Shown one piece after another: positions 1 through 6,719 of a DNA stretch of 9,604 bases. Position numbers and translations under genes: made by a program. Source of the stretch: Oscillospiraceae bacterium (lineage in GTDB: Bacteria > Bacillota > Clostridia > Saccharofermentanales > Saccharofermentanaceae); contig CADCQX010000332.1 in assembly GCA_902803695.1 (NCBI GenBank), positions 1 to 9,604 of the forward strand. The letters run 5' to 3'. The notes under the pieces were generated by a model, which made no database searches, had not been told where the DNA came from, and saw nothing but the letters and a program-made list of their open reading frames with translations. Numbering within the stretch: position 1 is the first letter of the stretch; each line of letters begins with the position of its first letter.

Positions 1-243
1 CTCGAGAAAGAGAAGATAGAGAAGTTCAAGGAACTGGAGAACAAGCGCCTTCCTAAGGAGATCGACTACTCGTCCATCTCGGGCCTGCGTATCGAAGCAA
101 GGCAGAAGCTTGATAAGATAAGGCCGGAGAATGTGGGCCAGGCATCCAGGATCTCGGGCGTGTCGCCTGCGGACATAGCAGTCCTTATGGTGTACCTCGA
201 GGCTTTTCGAAAAAGAAGACCGCAAGAAGGAATTGAAGAATGA
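1..243 (+). CDS. mnmG: MnmG (GidA), tRNA uridine-34 modification enzyme, C-terminal 80 residues only
   Basis: The window opens inside this gene, in frame 1, and 80 codons precede the TGA stop at 241-243. The visible part is the helical C-terminal domain: a lysine/glutamate-rich helix, then ISGLRIEARQKL, then a segment around QASRISGVSPADIAVLMVYL, which is the conserved tail of the MnmG family. MnmG is an FAD protein that works with the GTPase MnmE to install (carboxymethyl)aminomethyl groups on U34 of certain tRNAs, and this C-terminal domain contacts MnmE. The FAD-binding and catalytic parts lie to the left of the window and cannot be checked. The stop overlaps the rsmG start as ATGA, so the two are probably translationally coupled. 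This mnmG-rsmG order is usual near the replication origin of Firmicutes. Confidence 0.93.
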   Translation, partial: LEKEKIEKFKELENKRLPKEIDYSSISGLRIEARQKLDKIRPENVGQASRISGVSPADIAVLMVYLEAFRKRRPQEGIEE

Positions 244-1094
244 CAGAAGATAACAAGATACATCCGGAAAAAAGGATCAGGATCAGAAAATCCGACATAG
301 CAAAGCTCAAGGCTGAACTTCCGAAGAAGACGGTCCTCGGCGAGTCTAAGACCACCGAAGACGGCATCGCGCCGATCCTCGAAGAGAGTGCTCCTCAGAT
401 CTGCGTGCCGCTGTCTGCAGAGGCGGTATGGGCCTTCAAGGAATATGCCAAGCTTCTTCGAAAGTGGAACGAGGTCATGAACCTGACGAACATCACGGAT
501 GACAACGGCATCGCCATGAGACACTTCATCGATTCTCTTACTCTCGTGCCTTTTATCGAAAACGAGCAGGCAAAGCAGGGAAGGAAGGAGCTGTCCATCA
601 TCGACGTCGGAACAGGCGCGGGCTTCCCGGGCATCCCTGTCAAAGTCCAGATGAGCGAACTTAAGCTCACGCTTCTCGATTCCCTCCAAAAGAGGATCGG
701 TTTCCTTGATGAAGTAATAAAGACCATCGGTCTTACTGATGCGCGCACCATCCACTCCAGAGCGGAGGACGCGGGCCACAACAAGACCCACAGGGAAAAG
801 TACGACATAGCAACCGCAAGAGCAGTTGCAGCATTGCCGGTATTGTGCGAATACTGTCTGCCGTTCGTTAAGGTAGGCGGAATATTCCTCGCGATGAAAG
901 GCCACGTTGACGAAGAACTGGACGAGTCAAAGGCAGCCATCGCCAAGCTCGGAGGCTCTGTCGAGAAGGTTGAGAAGTTTGTTTTGCCCGGAACCGATAT
1001 GGACCGCGCAGTCGTAGTAATAAGAAAGCTTCGCCCGACGCCTCTTACATATCCGAGACAAGCGGGGAAGCCTTCGAAAGATCCCATTAAGTGA
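240..1094 (+). CDS. rsmG: RsmG (GidB), 16S rRNA 7-methylguanosine methyltransferase
   Basis: The 284-residue product is a class I SAM-dependent methyltransferase. In the family it methylates N7 of a guanosine in the 530 loop of 16S rRNA (G527 in E. coli), and loss of it gives low-level streptomycin resistance. The SAM-binding loop DVGTGAGFPGIP is at residues 122-133. A family block containing LTNIT and MRHFIDSL precedes it (81-100), TARAVAALP lies at 192-200, and the C-terminal YPRQAGKPSK is characteristic. The start at 240 has AAGGA about 8 bases upstream and forms ATGA with the mnmG stop. The family core begins near residue 57, so this protein carries about 55 extra lysine/glutamate-rich residues at the N-terminus compared with E. 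coli RsmG (about 207 residues). No internal ATG lies before residue 80, so the extension seems genuine. The gene ends 13 bp from the stop of the convergent anti-sigma gene. Confidence 0.95.
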   Translation: MTEDNKIHPEKRIRIRKSDIAKLKAELPKKTVLGESKTTEDGIAPILEESAPQICVPLSAEAVWAFKEYAKLLRKWNEVMNLTNITDDNGIAMRHFIDSLTLVPFIENEQAKQGRKELSIIDVGTGAGFPGIPVKVQMSELKLTLLDSLQKRIGFLDEVIKTIGLTDARTIHSRAEDAGHNKTHREKYDIATARAVAALPVLCEYCLPFVKVGGIFLAMKGHVDEELDESKAAIAKLGGSVEKVEKFVLPGTDMDRAVVVIRKLRPTPLTYPRQAGKPSKDPIK

Positions 1095-1107
1095 TATAGA
1101 TCACATC

Positions 1108-1851
1108 TTATGAATTTGTCTTGTTATCAGGATTAAGGAAGTCAGGATTCTTGATGGTATCCTTGATGTTGCCCTGCGTGATCTCGGAATCCCAGACTTT
1201 ATCCTGGATGGAGTAATAGTAGTTATTCAGACTGTCGAACGGAGATGTATAATCCGTTGTCATATATCCGTTATAGTATGCGTTACCTTGATCGTTGCTG
1301 CTATCGGTAGCAACCTTACCTACTGTTACCTGATCATCAGTATAGTATGACGAGATCACAGCGTAACCGTCTACGGAATCCTTATCTCCGCCGAGGTTCT
1401 TGTTTCCGTATGCAGCAACGCTGTCGACAGACTCATCTTCAACGGAATCTCCTCCGTCGGCTGCCGTCTCCATAACAGACTCAGCTTTTTCCACGCTCTT
1501 TACGTTCATGTTTTCTTCGTCATCTTCCGAGAAAGCCTGTCCTACGGTATCAACTGCGGACTTCTTTGTAAGACCCTTGGTTCCGTCCTTGGCCTTGTTA
1601 AATGAGAAGAACATTACCGATACGCCCACAAGAGCGATAAGCAAAGCTGCAAGTCCCGATACAAATGCGATCGGAATGATGAACGGCTTCTTCTTTGATT
1701 CTTTCTGTTCCTGCTGAGGCTTGTTCTTTTCTTCGTTTATCTTCAGAAGAGTCTTATTGATGAGATCCTGCGACGCGTGAACAGAACCGAGATTCTTCTT
1801 CATCACGGATTCCATCTTCTTGTCGAATTCATCATGATTATTCTGTTTCAA
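1108..1851 (-). CDS. Probable membrane anti-sigma factor of the adjacent ECF sigma factor
   Basis: This 247-residue protein has no domain I can name. Residues 1-56 are charged and would be cytoplasmic. One strong hydrophobic segment spans about 57-84, after a KESKKK cluster that favours cytoplasmic placement of the N-terminus. The remaining ~160 residues would lie outside the membrane. The outer part is rich in Asp, Ser, Asn and Tyr, with acidic low-complexity stretches (about 108-145) and a Tyr-rich end (about 168-215). The call rests on position (4 bp after an ECF sigma gene) and on the small N-terminus/one helix/outer domain layout usual for anti-sigma factors. I see no HxxxCxxC zinc anti-sigma motif. 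The start codon appears to be TTG, with GGGGG about 8 bases upstream inside the end of the sigma gene, so translation is likely coupled. An ATG at codon 13 is the alternative. Confidence 0.72.
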   Translation of the reverse strand: MKQNNHDEFDKKMESVMKKNLGSVHASQDLINKTLLKINEEKNKPQQEQKESKKKPFIIPIAFVSGLAALLIALVGVSVMFFSFNKAKDGTKGLTKKSAVDTVGQAFSEDDEENMNVKSVEKAESVMETAADGGDSVEDESVDSVAAYGNKNLGGDKDSVDGYAVISSYYTDDQVTVGKVATDSSNDQGNAYYNGYMTTDYTSPFDSLNNYYYSIQDKVWDSEITQGNIKDTIKNPDFLNPDNKTNS

Positions 1852-1855
1852 ATCC

Positions 1856-2428
1856 TCATCCCCCTACGTCAAATTTACTGAGCTTCTTACGCGCTCTGAA
1901 AAGTCTGCTCCTTACGGTACTTTCCGTAATCCCGAGATACTTTGCGATCGCTTCGTTATCAAGATCATAGTAATAACGGAGCATGATCACTTCCTTCGCG
2001 GGATCGGGCAGATCCTGTATCGCGTCCCAAAGTTCACCCTCCGGGTCCAGGGAATCGAAGTATTCGTCTTCCTGAGCCCTGCCGTCTACAGGCTGGTTAT
2101 CAAAAGCCACTCCCGGTGACGAACTTTCAGCCGATTCTCCGGTCTCTTCGTTCGCCTGTTCATAGCTTCCGACTCTCGTTGCCCATGAAGACTTGAGGTA
2201 GTCCTTACAGATATTTTTGGCTATCGTAAGGAGCCAGTACTTCACAGGACAGTTTCCTGCAAACGAGTCTTTCTTGTTCATTACCCTTATAAAGACATCC
2301 TGGAAGGCGTCTTCAGCCTGACATCTCTTACCGAGGTAGAAATTACATACGCGAAGAACATCATCAGCATATAATCTGACGAGCTCTTCGACATCAGGCA
2401 TAACAAACAAGTCTTCTTTATGTTCCAT
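1856..2428 (-). CDS. RNA polymerase sigma factor, ECF (sigma-70 family)
   Basis: From the preferred start this is a 190-residue ECF sigma factor with regions 2 and 4 only. Region 2 covers about residues 14-82 (VRLYADDVLRVCNFYLG, AEDAFQDVFIRV, then the WLLTIAKNICKDYLKS segment). A Ser/Glu/Gly-rich linker of nearly 50 residues follows, longer than usual. Region 4 spans about 131-185, with the helix-turn-helix around NEAIAKYLGITESTVRSRL. An in-frame start at 2482 adds 18 residues, but the ECF-type promoter at 2446-2472 lies inside that extension and no ribosome binding site precedes it, so I chose 2428. A start at 2401 is also possible, and none of the three has a strong Shine-Dalgarno sequence. 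The downstream membrane protein is its likely anti-sigma factor. The regulon is unknown; cell-envelope stress is the usual role for such pairs, but nothing here proves it. Confidence 0.9.
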   Translation of the reverse strand: MEHKEDLFVMPDVEELVRLYADDVLRVCNFYLGKRCQAEDAFQDVFIRVMNKKDSFAGNCPVKYWLLTIAKNICKDYLKSSWATRVGSYEQANEETGESAESSSPGVAFDNQPVDGRAQEDEYFDSLDPEGELWDAIQDLPDPAKEVIMLRYYYDLDNEAIAKYLGITESTVRSRLFRARKKLSKFDVGG

Positions 2429-2445
2429 AACTAACTCAATATTTA

Positions 2446-2472
2446 GACGAATTAGAACAAGGTTCCGTTTCA
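2446..2472 (-). promoter_or_regulatory. ECF-type promoter upstream of the sigma gene (autoregulation)
   Basis: Read on the - strand, TGAAAC (2472-2467) is followed after exactly 17 bases by CGTC (2449-2446). This matches the TGAAAC...CGTC/CGTA pattern of Bacillus ECF sigma promoters such as those of SigM and SigW (known spacing 16-17). The predicted transcript start falls roughly 10 bases before the ATG at 2428, leaving a very short leader. The natural reading is that the ECF sigma factor transcribes its own operon. This is pattern matching on one site. Confidence 0.65.
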
Positions 2473-2493
2473 AGAATACCATAGTTTGCGATT

Positions 2494-2505
2494 ATTTTCG
2501 AAAAT
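2494..2505. repeat. 12-bp palindrome ATTTTCGAAAAT between the sigma gene and gyrA
   Basis: ATTTTCGAAAAT is a perfect palindrome in the divergent intergenic region. Its 10-bp core TTTTCGAAAA recurs at 8116-8125 in front of the zinc-ribbon gene and once inside mnmG (204-213). It could be an operator for a dimeric regulator or simply AT-rich coincidence. Confidence 0.4.
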
Positions 2506-2533
2506 GATAATTTTATTTAATAATAATAAGATT

Positions 2534-2549
2534 CATACGCGCACGCGCG
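2534..2549. other. Alternating purine-pyrimidine tract just upstream of the gyrA -10 box
   Basis: CATACGCGCACGCGCG alternates pyrimidine and purine for 16 bases and contains the inverted repeat CGCGC-AC-GCGCG. It stands out sharply from the AT-rich flanks. Such tracts can adopt Z-DNA or a small cruciform under negative supercoiling. It occupies the position where the gyrA -35 hexamer would be. Confidence 0.5.
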
Positions 2550-2558
2550 AGGATTTAA

Positions 2559-2596
2559 TGGTATAATATTCGAGTATGACTAAAACAATCGGAGGA
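2559..2596 (+). promoter_or_regulatory. gyrA promoter (extended -10) and ribosome binding site
   Basis: TGGTATAAT at 2559-2567 is a perfect -10 hexamer with the TGn extension. No recognisable -35 hexamer lies 16-18 bases upstream, where the sequence is GCGCAC-like, so this would be a promoter relying on its extended -10. Transcription would begin near 2574. GGAGGA at 2591-2596 is a strong ribosome binding site 5-6 bases before the gyrA ATG. Confidence 0.75.
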
Positions 2597-2601
2597 TACA
2601 C

Positions 2602-5214
2602 ATGGCCGATATCAACAGAGCTTCATCCAAAGCAGACAGAATGAAGCAGGAAAATGAAATAGACGAAGTATTTAAGTCAGAACAGAACACTATAATACCG
2701 GTTGACCTTGAGAAGGAGATGAAGCAGTCCTTCATCGACTACGCAATGTCAGTTATCTCCGACCGTGCTCTCCCTGATATCAGAGACGGTCTCAAGCCGG
2801 TTCACAGAAGGATCCTTTATTCCATGTACACGGACAAGATCCTTCCGGATAAACCATATAAGAAATGTGCTACCACAGTAGGTAACGTTTTGGGTCACTT
2901 CCACCCGCACGGCGACGCTTCCGTATACGACGCGCTCGTACGTCTCGCACAGGACTTCTCACTGAGACATCCTCTCGTAGACGGTCACGGAAACTTCGGT
3001 TCCATCGACGGAGACCCGCCGGCTGCTTACCGTTATACAGAGTCCCGTCTCGAGAAGATCGCTCTCGAGATGATGAGAGACATCGAGAAGAATACAGTAG
3101 ACTTCCGTCCTAACTTCGACGAGAGTGAGATGGAGCCTGTAGCTCTTCCTTCACGTTTCCCGAACCTTCTCGTTAACGGTTCCGTAGGTATCGCCGTAGG
3201 TATGGCAACGAACATCCCGCCGCACAACCTCGGTGAGGTCATCGATGGTGTCGTAATGATGCTCGATAATCCTGACGTTACATGCGAAGAACTCATGACA
3301 GTCATCAAGGGTCCTGACTTCCCGACAGGCGGTATGATCCTTGGAACCATGGGTATCAGAGATACATACAGAAGCGGCAGAGGCCGTATCGTAGTTAGAG
3401 CTCATTCCGATATCGAGGATATGGCAGGCGGCAGACAGAGGATCGTATTCCACGACCTTCCTTATGCCATCAACAAGGCCCGCCTTATCGAGAGGATCGC
3501 AGATCTTGTTAAGGAGAAGAAGGTAGAAGGAATCTCCGGTCTCCGTGACGAATCCGACCGTAAGGAAAGAGTCCGTATCGTTGTCGAGCTTAAGAAAGAT
3601 GCGAATGCGGAAGTAGTCCTTAACCAGCTCTATAAGAACTGTGCACTTCAGGATGCATGCTGCGCCAACATGCTCGCACTCGTTCCTGATGCGAACGGCA
3701 AGCTCGAGCCTAGGACATTCACTCTCGTAGACGCCCTGAAGCACTATGTTGCTCACCAGGAGTCAGTTGTTACGAAGCGAGTTATTTTCGATCTCGAAAA
3801 GGCTGAGGCAAGAAAGCATATCGATGAAGGTCTCCTTATGGCTATGGACCACATCGACGAGATCATCAACATAATCAGATCATCCAGAACAGAGCCGGAG
3901 GCTAAGGTTACAATGTGCGAGAGATTCGGATTCTCCGATAAGCAGGCTCAGCACATCGTAGATATGAGACTCGGTCGTTTGACAGGACTCGAGAGAGACA
4001 AGCTCATACAGGAGATCGAAGACCTCACAGCTCAGATCGCTCACTTCCACGAGATCCTGGAGAACATCGATGTACTCCACGACACCATCAAGGAAGAGAT
4101 CCTGGAGATCAAGAGAAAGTTCGCTACACCTCGTCTTACCGAGATCGTTTACGGTGCTTTCGAGGAGATCGACGACGAGTCTTTGATCCAGGAAGAGAAC
4201 ATCGTAGTTACACTTACGAACTTCGGTTATATCAAGCGTCAGCTCATCGACACATATAAGAGCCAGCACAGAGGCGGCCGCGGTATCAGCGGACAGAGCA
4301 CGAGAGAAGAGGACTATGTCGAGAAGATCATCACGACTACTACACACCACTTCCTCCTTTGCTTTACCAATACCGGACGTGTATTTAAGATCAAGGGATA
4401 TCAGATCCCTGAGACTTCTTCCAGAAGTGCAAGAGGAACTGCTATCGTTAACCTTTTGAAGCTCCAGGAAGGCGAGAAGATCAGAAATATCATCCCGCTC
4501 AAGGACTTCGAACAGGAAGATCTCTTCCTTACCATCGCCACAAGAAACGGTGTTGTTAAGAAGACCGCGCTGAACGCATATTCCAACATCAACAAGAACG
4601 GTCTTATCGCTGTTAACGTACGTGAAGGTGATGCCGTTATCGAAGTAGACCTTACCACGGAGAATCAGGAAGTCATCCTTGTTACAAAGCAGGGTAAGGC
4701 TATCAGATTTAATGCCGATAACGTAAGATCCATGGGACGTAATTCCACGGGTGTACGCGGTATCAAGCTCTCCGAGGATGACGAAGTAGTCGGAATGGTA
4801 CCTGTTACCGAGAACGGCGAACTCCTCGTTATCTCCAAGAAGGGTATGGGTAAGAGAAGCCGTATCGACGACTACAGAACCCAGACCAGAGGCGGTAAGG
4901 GCCTTATCACTTATAAGGTATCAGAGAAGACCGGCGTTCTCGTCGGATGTACTCTCGTTGACGACAGTAAGGACCTCCTTATCATTACGAACCAGGGTGT
5001 CATCATCCGTGTCGCAACAACAGAGATCCCTACGTTGTCCAGAGCTACGACAGGTGTCCGTCTCATGAGAGCAAAGGATGCCGAGATCGTTGACTTTGCT
5101 ATCGCAGATCACGTTGATCCTGAGGCAGAAGAAGGCGAAGAGTCTTCCGAGATATCTGAGGTTTCCGATGAAGTCGAGGCAGAGGGAAACAACGAAGCAC
5201 CTGCTGAGGAATAA
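2602..5214 (+). CDS. gyrA: DNA gyrase subunit A
   Basis: The 870-residue product is the breakage-rejoining subunit of gyrase, which with GyrB introduces negative supercoils using ATP. The N-terminal winged-helix/tower region carries the quinolone pocket HPHGDASVYD (101-110) and the catalytic tyrosine Y145 in AAYRYTE, equivalent to E. coli Tyr122. I197 in GIAVGMATNIPP matches the DNA-intercalating Ile174. The GyrA box QHRGGRG at 555-561 marks the start of the DNA-wrapping beta-pinwheel and separates this from ParC; its second residue is His where Arg is usual. The last ~35 residues form an acidic tail. The N-terminus is about 23 residues longer than in E. coli. The residue at the Ser83 position is Ala106, a natural variant also seen in mycobacteria. 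The gene has its own promoter, gyrB is not adjacent here, and the carboxypeptidase gene follows after 23 bp. Confidence 0.97.
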   Translation: MADINRASSKADRMKQENEIDEVFKSEQNTIIPVDLEKEMKQSFIDYAMSVISDRALPDIRDGLKPVHRRILYSMYTDKILPDKPYKKCATTVGNVLGHFHPHGDASVYDALVRLAQDFSLRHPLVDGHGNFGSIDGDPPAAYRYTESRLEKIALEMMRDIEKNTVDFRPNFDESEMEPVALPSRFPNLLVNGSVGIAVGMATNIPPHNLGEVIDGVVMMLDNPDVTCEELMTVIKGPDFPTGGMILGTMGIRDTYRSGRGRIVVRAHSDIEDMAGGRQRIVFHDLPYAINKARLIERIADLVKEKKVEGISGLRDESDRKERVRIVVELKKDANAEVVLNQLYKNCALQDACCANMLALVPDANGKLEPRTFTLVDALKHYVAHQESVVTKRVIFDLEKAEARKHIDEGLLMAMDHIDEIINIIRSSRTEPEAKVTMCERFGFSDKQAQHIVDMRLGRLTGLERDKLIQEIEDLTAQIAHFHEILENIDVLHDTIKEEILEIKRKFATPRLTEIVYGAFEEIDDESLIQEENIVVTLTNFGYIKRQLIDTYKSQHRGGRGISGQSTREEDYVEKIITTTTHHFLLCFTNTGRVFKIKGYQIPETSSRSARGTAIVNLLKLQEGEKIRNIIPLKDFEQEDLFLTIATRNGVVKKTALNAYSNINKNGLIAVNVREGDAVIEVDLTTENQEVILVTKQGKAIRFNADNVRSMGRNSTGVRGIKLSEDDEVVGMVPVTENGELLVISKKGMGKRSRIDDYRTQTRGGKGLITYKVSEKTGVLVGCTLVDDSKDLLIITNQGVIIRVATTEIPTLSRATTGVRLMRAKDAEIVDFAIADHVDPEAEEGEESSEISEVSDEVEAEGNNEAPAEE

Positions 5215-5237
5215 TACTTAAGCTGAAGGGAAAATTA

Positions 5238-6719
5238 ATGAACGGAACGTTGAAAAAGACAATATCAGGCCTTCTGGCAGCTACTTTTACCGTGCTGTCA
5301 TTCATGGTCCTTGTCGGATTCGTCCGTGCGGATGTCGATCAGCCTGAGGTTACGCTTCCGACTCTGGAAGAAGTAAAGGCTACGACTTATTGCGTATATG
5401 ATAAGACCGATGACGAGATAATCTTCAGTCAGGATCCTGACAAGCAGATCTATCCTGCATCCATGACCAAGATCATGACAGCGATGCTGGCACTTGATTA
5501 TCTTGATACTTCGGCAAGTCTCACGGTGTCTCAGAACGCCATCGACAACATTTCTTTTGACTCCACGGTCATGGGACTTATCGTCGGTGAGACAACAACA
5601 GTATCCGAGCTTTTGTACGGACTTATGCTCCCGTCAGGTAATGACGCTGCTAATGTCCTTGCCGAGGGCGTTATCGAAGCTCTGATCAAGAACTATCCGT
5701 CCGACAGCCTCTCTGCAGGTCCTGACGGTATCAACGCCACATACTTTGAGGACTACTTCGGAATGTCTTCCGAGGACATCCTCGCATCATATAAGCTCAG
5801 CGCTTTTGCAGCTCTCATGAACTACAGGGCACAGAGCCTCGGATGCGTTAACACACACTTTGTAAATGCTCACGGTCTTCACAGCGACGACCACTATACA
5901 ACGGCATCAGACCTTACGAAGATCATGGCGGCAGCTGCCGAGAGACCTGATTTCTGTAAGCTCATCCATACGCCTACACACTACTTCGCGAAAACAAACA
6001 TGCACGTTGAGGATGGTTGGTCCATCGTTACAAACAGTAACAAGATCCTTCTGGATCCGTGGCTTATCGCGAAGACCGCCGAAGGCGAAGCAACCCACGC
6101 TGTATGCGTTGTAGGAGGAAAGACGGGAACGACTTCAAATGCCGGTACCGGAATGACTATCTACACGGTAAACGAGAACGGTCACGAACTCTTTACGGCA
6201 GTGTGCGGAATCCCGGGTGAATACTATTCCTATCAGACGAGATACGTTGCAGCGATCACTGCTTACGGCAACCTCGAGTGCTGGAACAGAAATCCTGAGA
6301 AGGTAGTTCCGGGTAAGCTCGGAGACTATCAGTCGGGAAACATCACTGAAGCTGAGAGAGCCGAGTATGATCCGCTGTTCCTTCCGGGAGATATCGTCGG
6401 AGATATCGAAGTTCCTGAAGTACCTTCTGAGGTCGATGATCAGGATGAAGGCGGTGGAAAGAAGGATGACGATGAAGACGTAAGCGTAGTCATCGACGAA
6501 TCCAGGGACAATATAAAAGACCCTATCCGTAAGAACAAGGGTCTTGTTAAGTGGATCAAGGCTAATAAGCTCGCATCCGGTATCATTGCCTGTCTCGTGG
6601 GACTTATCCTGGTACTCGTGATCATCCTTATCGTGAAGATCATCAACAGCAAGAAGTCCAAGAGAAGAAGGAGAAAGAGCAAGACGAGGCCTTATATCGG
6701 TGAGATCATTAAAGATTGA
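5238..6719 (+). CDS. D-alanyl-D-alanine carboxypeptidase, PBP5/S11 family, membrane-anchored
   Basis: The 493-residue protein should remove the terminal D-Ala from peptidoglycan pentapeptides outside the membrane. A signal sequence covers about residues 1-31. The three penicillin-binding motifs are in order: SMTK (75-78, catalytic Ser75 and Lys78), SGN (133-135) and KTG (295-297). The block CVNTHFVNAHGL (203-214) is typical of the S11 family. Between SGN and that block lies an insertion of roughly 35 residues (about 151-186). After the catalytic domain (to about 350) I do not see the usual PBP5 C-terminal beta domain. There is instead an acidic, Pro/Asp-rich linker (about 380-420), a transmembrane helix (about 446-469) and a very basic tail (KKSKRRRRK). 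PBP5-type enzymes normally anchor by an amphipathic helix. AAGGG lies 7 bases before the ATG. It probably shares the gyrA transcript. It resembles DacA/DacF, but I would not pick one symbol. Confidence 0.93.
   Translation: MNGTLKKTISGLLAATFTVLSFMVLVGFVRADVDQPEVTLPTLEEVKATTYCVYDKTDDEIIFSQDPDKQIYPASMTKIMTAMLALDYLDTSASLTVSQNAIDNISFDSTVMGLIVGETTTVSELLYGLMLPSGNDAANVLAEGVIEALIKNYPSDSLSAGPDGINATYFEDYFGMSSEDILASYKLSAFAALMNYRAQSLGCVNTHFVNAHGLHSDDHYTTASDLTKIMAAAAERPDFCKLIHTPTHYFAKTNMHVEDGWSIVTNSNKILLDPWLIAKTAEGEATHAVCVVGGKTGTTSNAGTGMTIYTVNENGHELFTAVCGIPGEYYSYQTRYVAAITAYGNLECWNRNPEKVVPGKLGDYQSGNITEAERAEYDPLFLPGDIVGDIEVPEVPSEVDDQDEGGGKKDDDEDVSVVIDESRDNIKDPIRKNKGLVKWIKANKLASGIIACLVGLILVLVIILIVKIINSKKSKRRRRKSKTRPYIGEIIKD

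Noticed and set aside
66..905. Long - strand open frame (279 codons) opposite mnmG/rsmG
   Set aside because: It is antisense to well-conserved RsmG motifs, has no recognisable domain, and its composition mirrors the real gene.
1091..1104. GTGATATAGATCAC, resembling a CRP/FNR-type site (GTGA-N6-TCAC), or a terminator stem
   Set aside because: It overlaps the rsmG stop codon at a convergent gene junction with no promoter nearby. The stem is only 5 bp and has no U-tract.
3151..3756. - strand open frame of about 200 codons inside gyrA
   Set aside because: It lies wholly antisense to conserved GyrA sequence, with no family resemblance.
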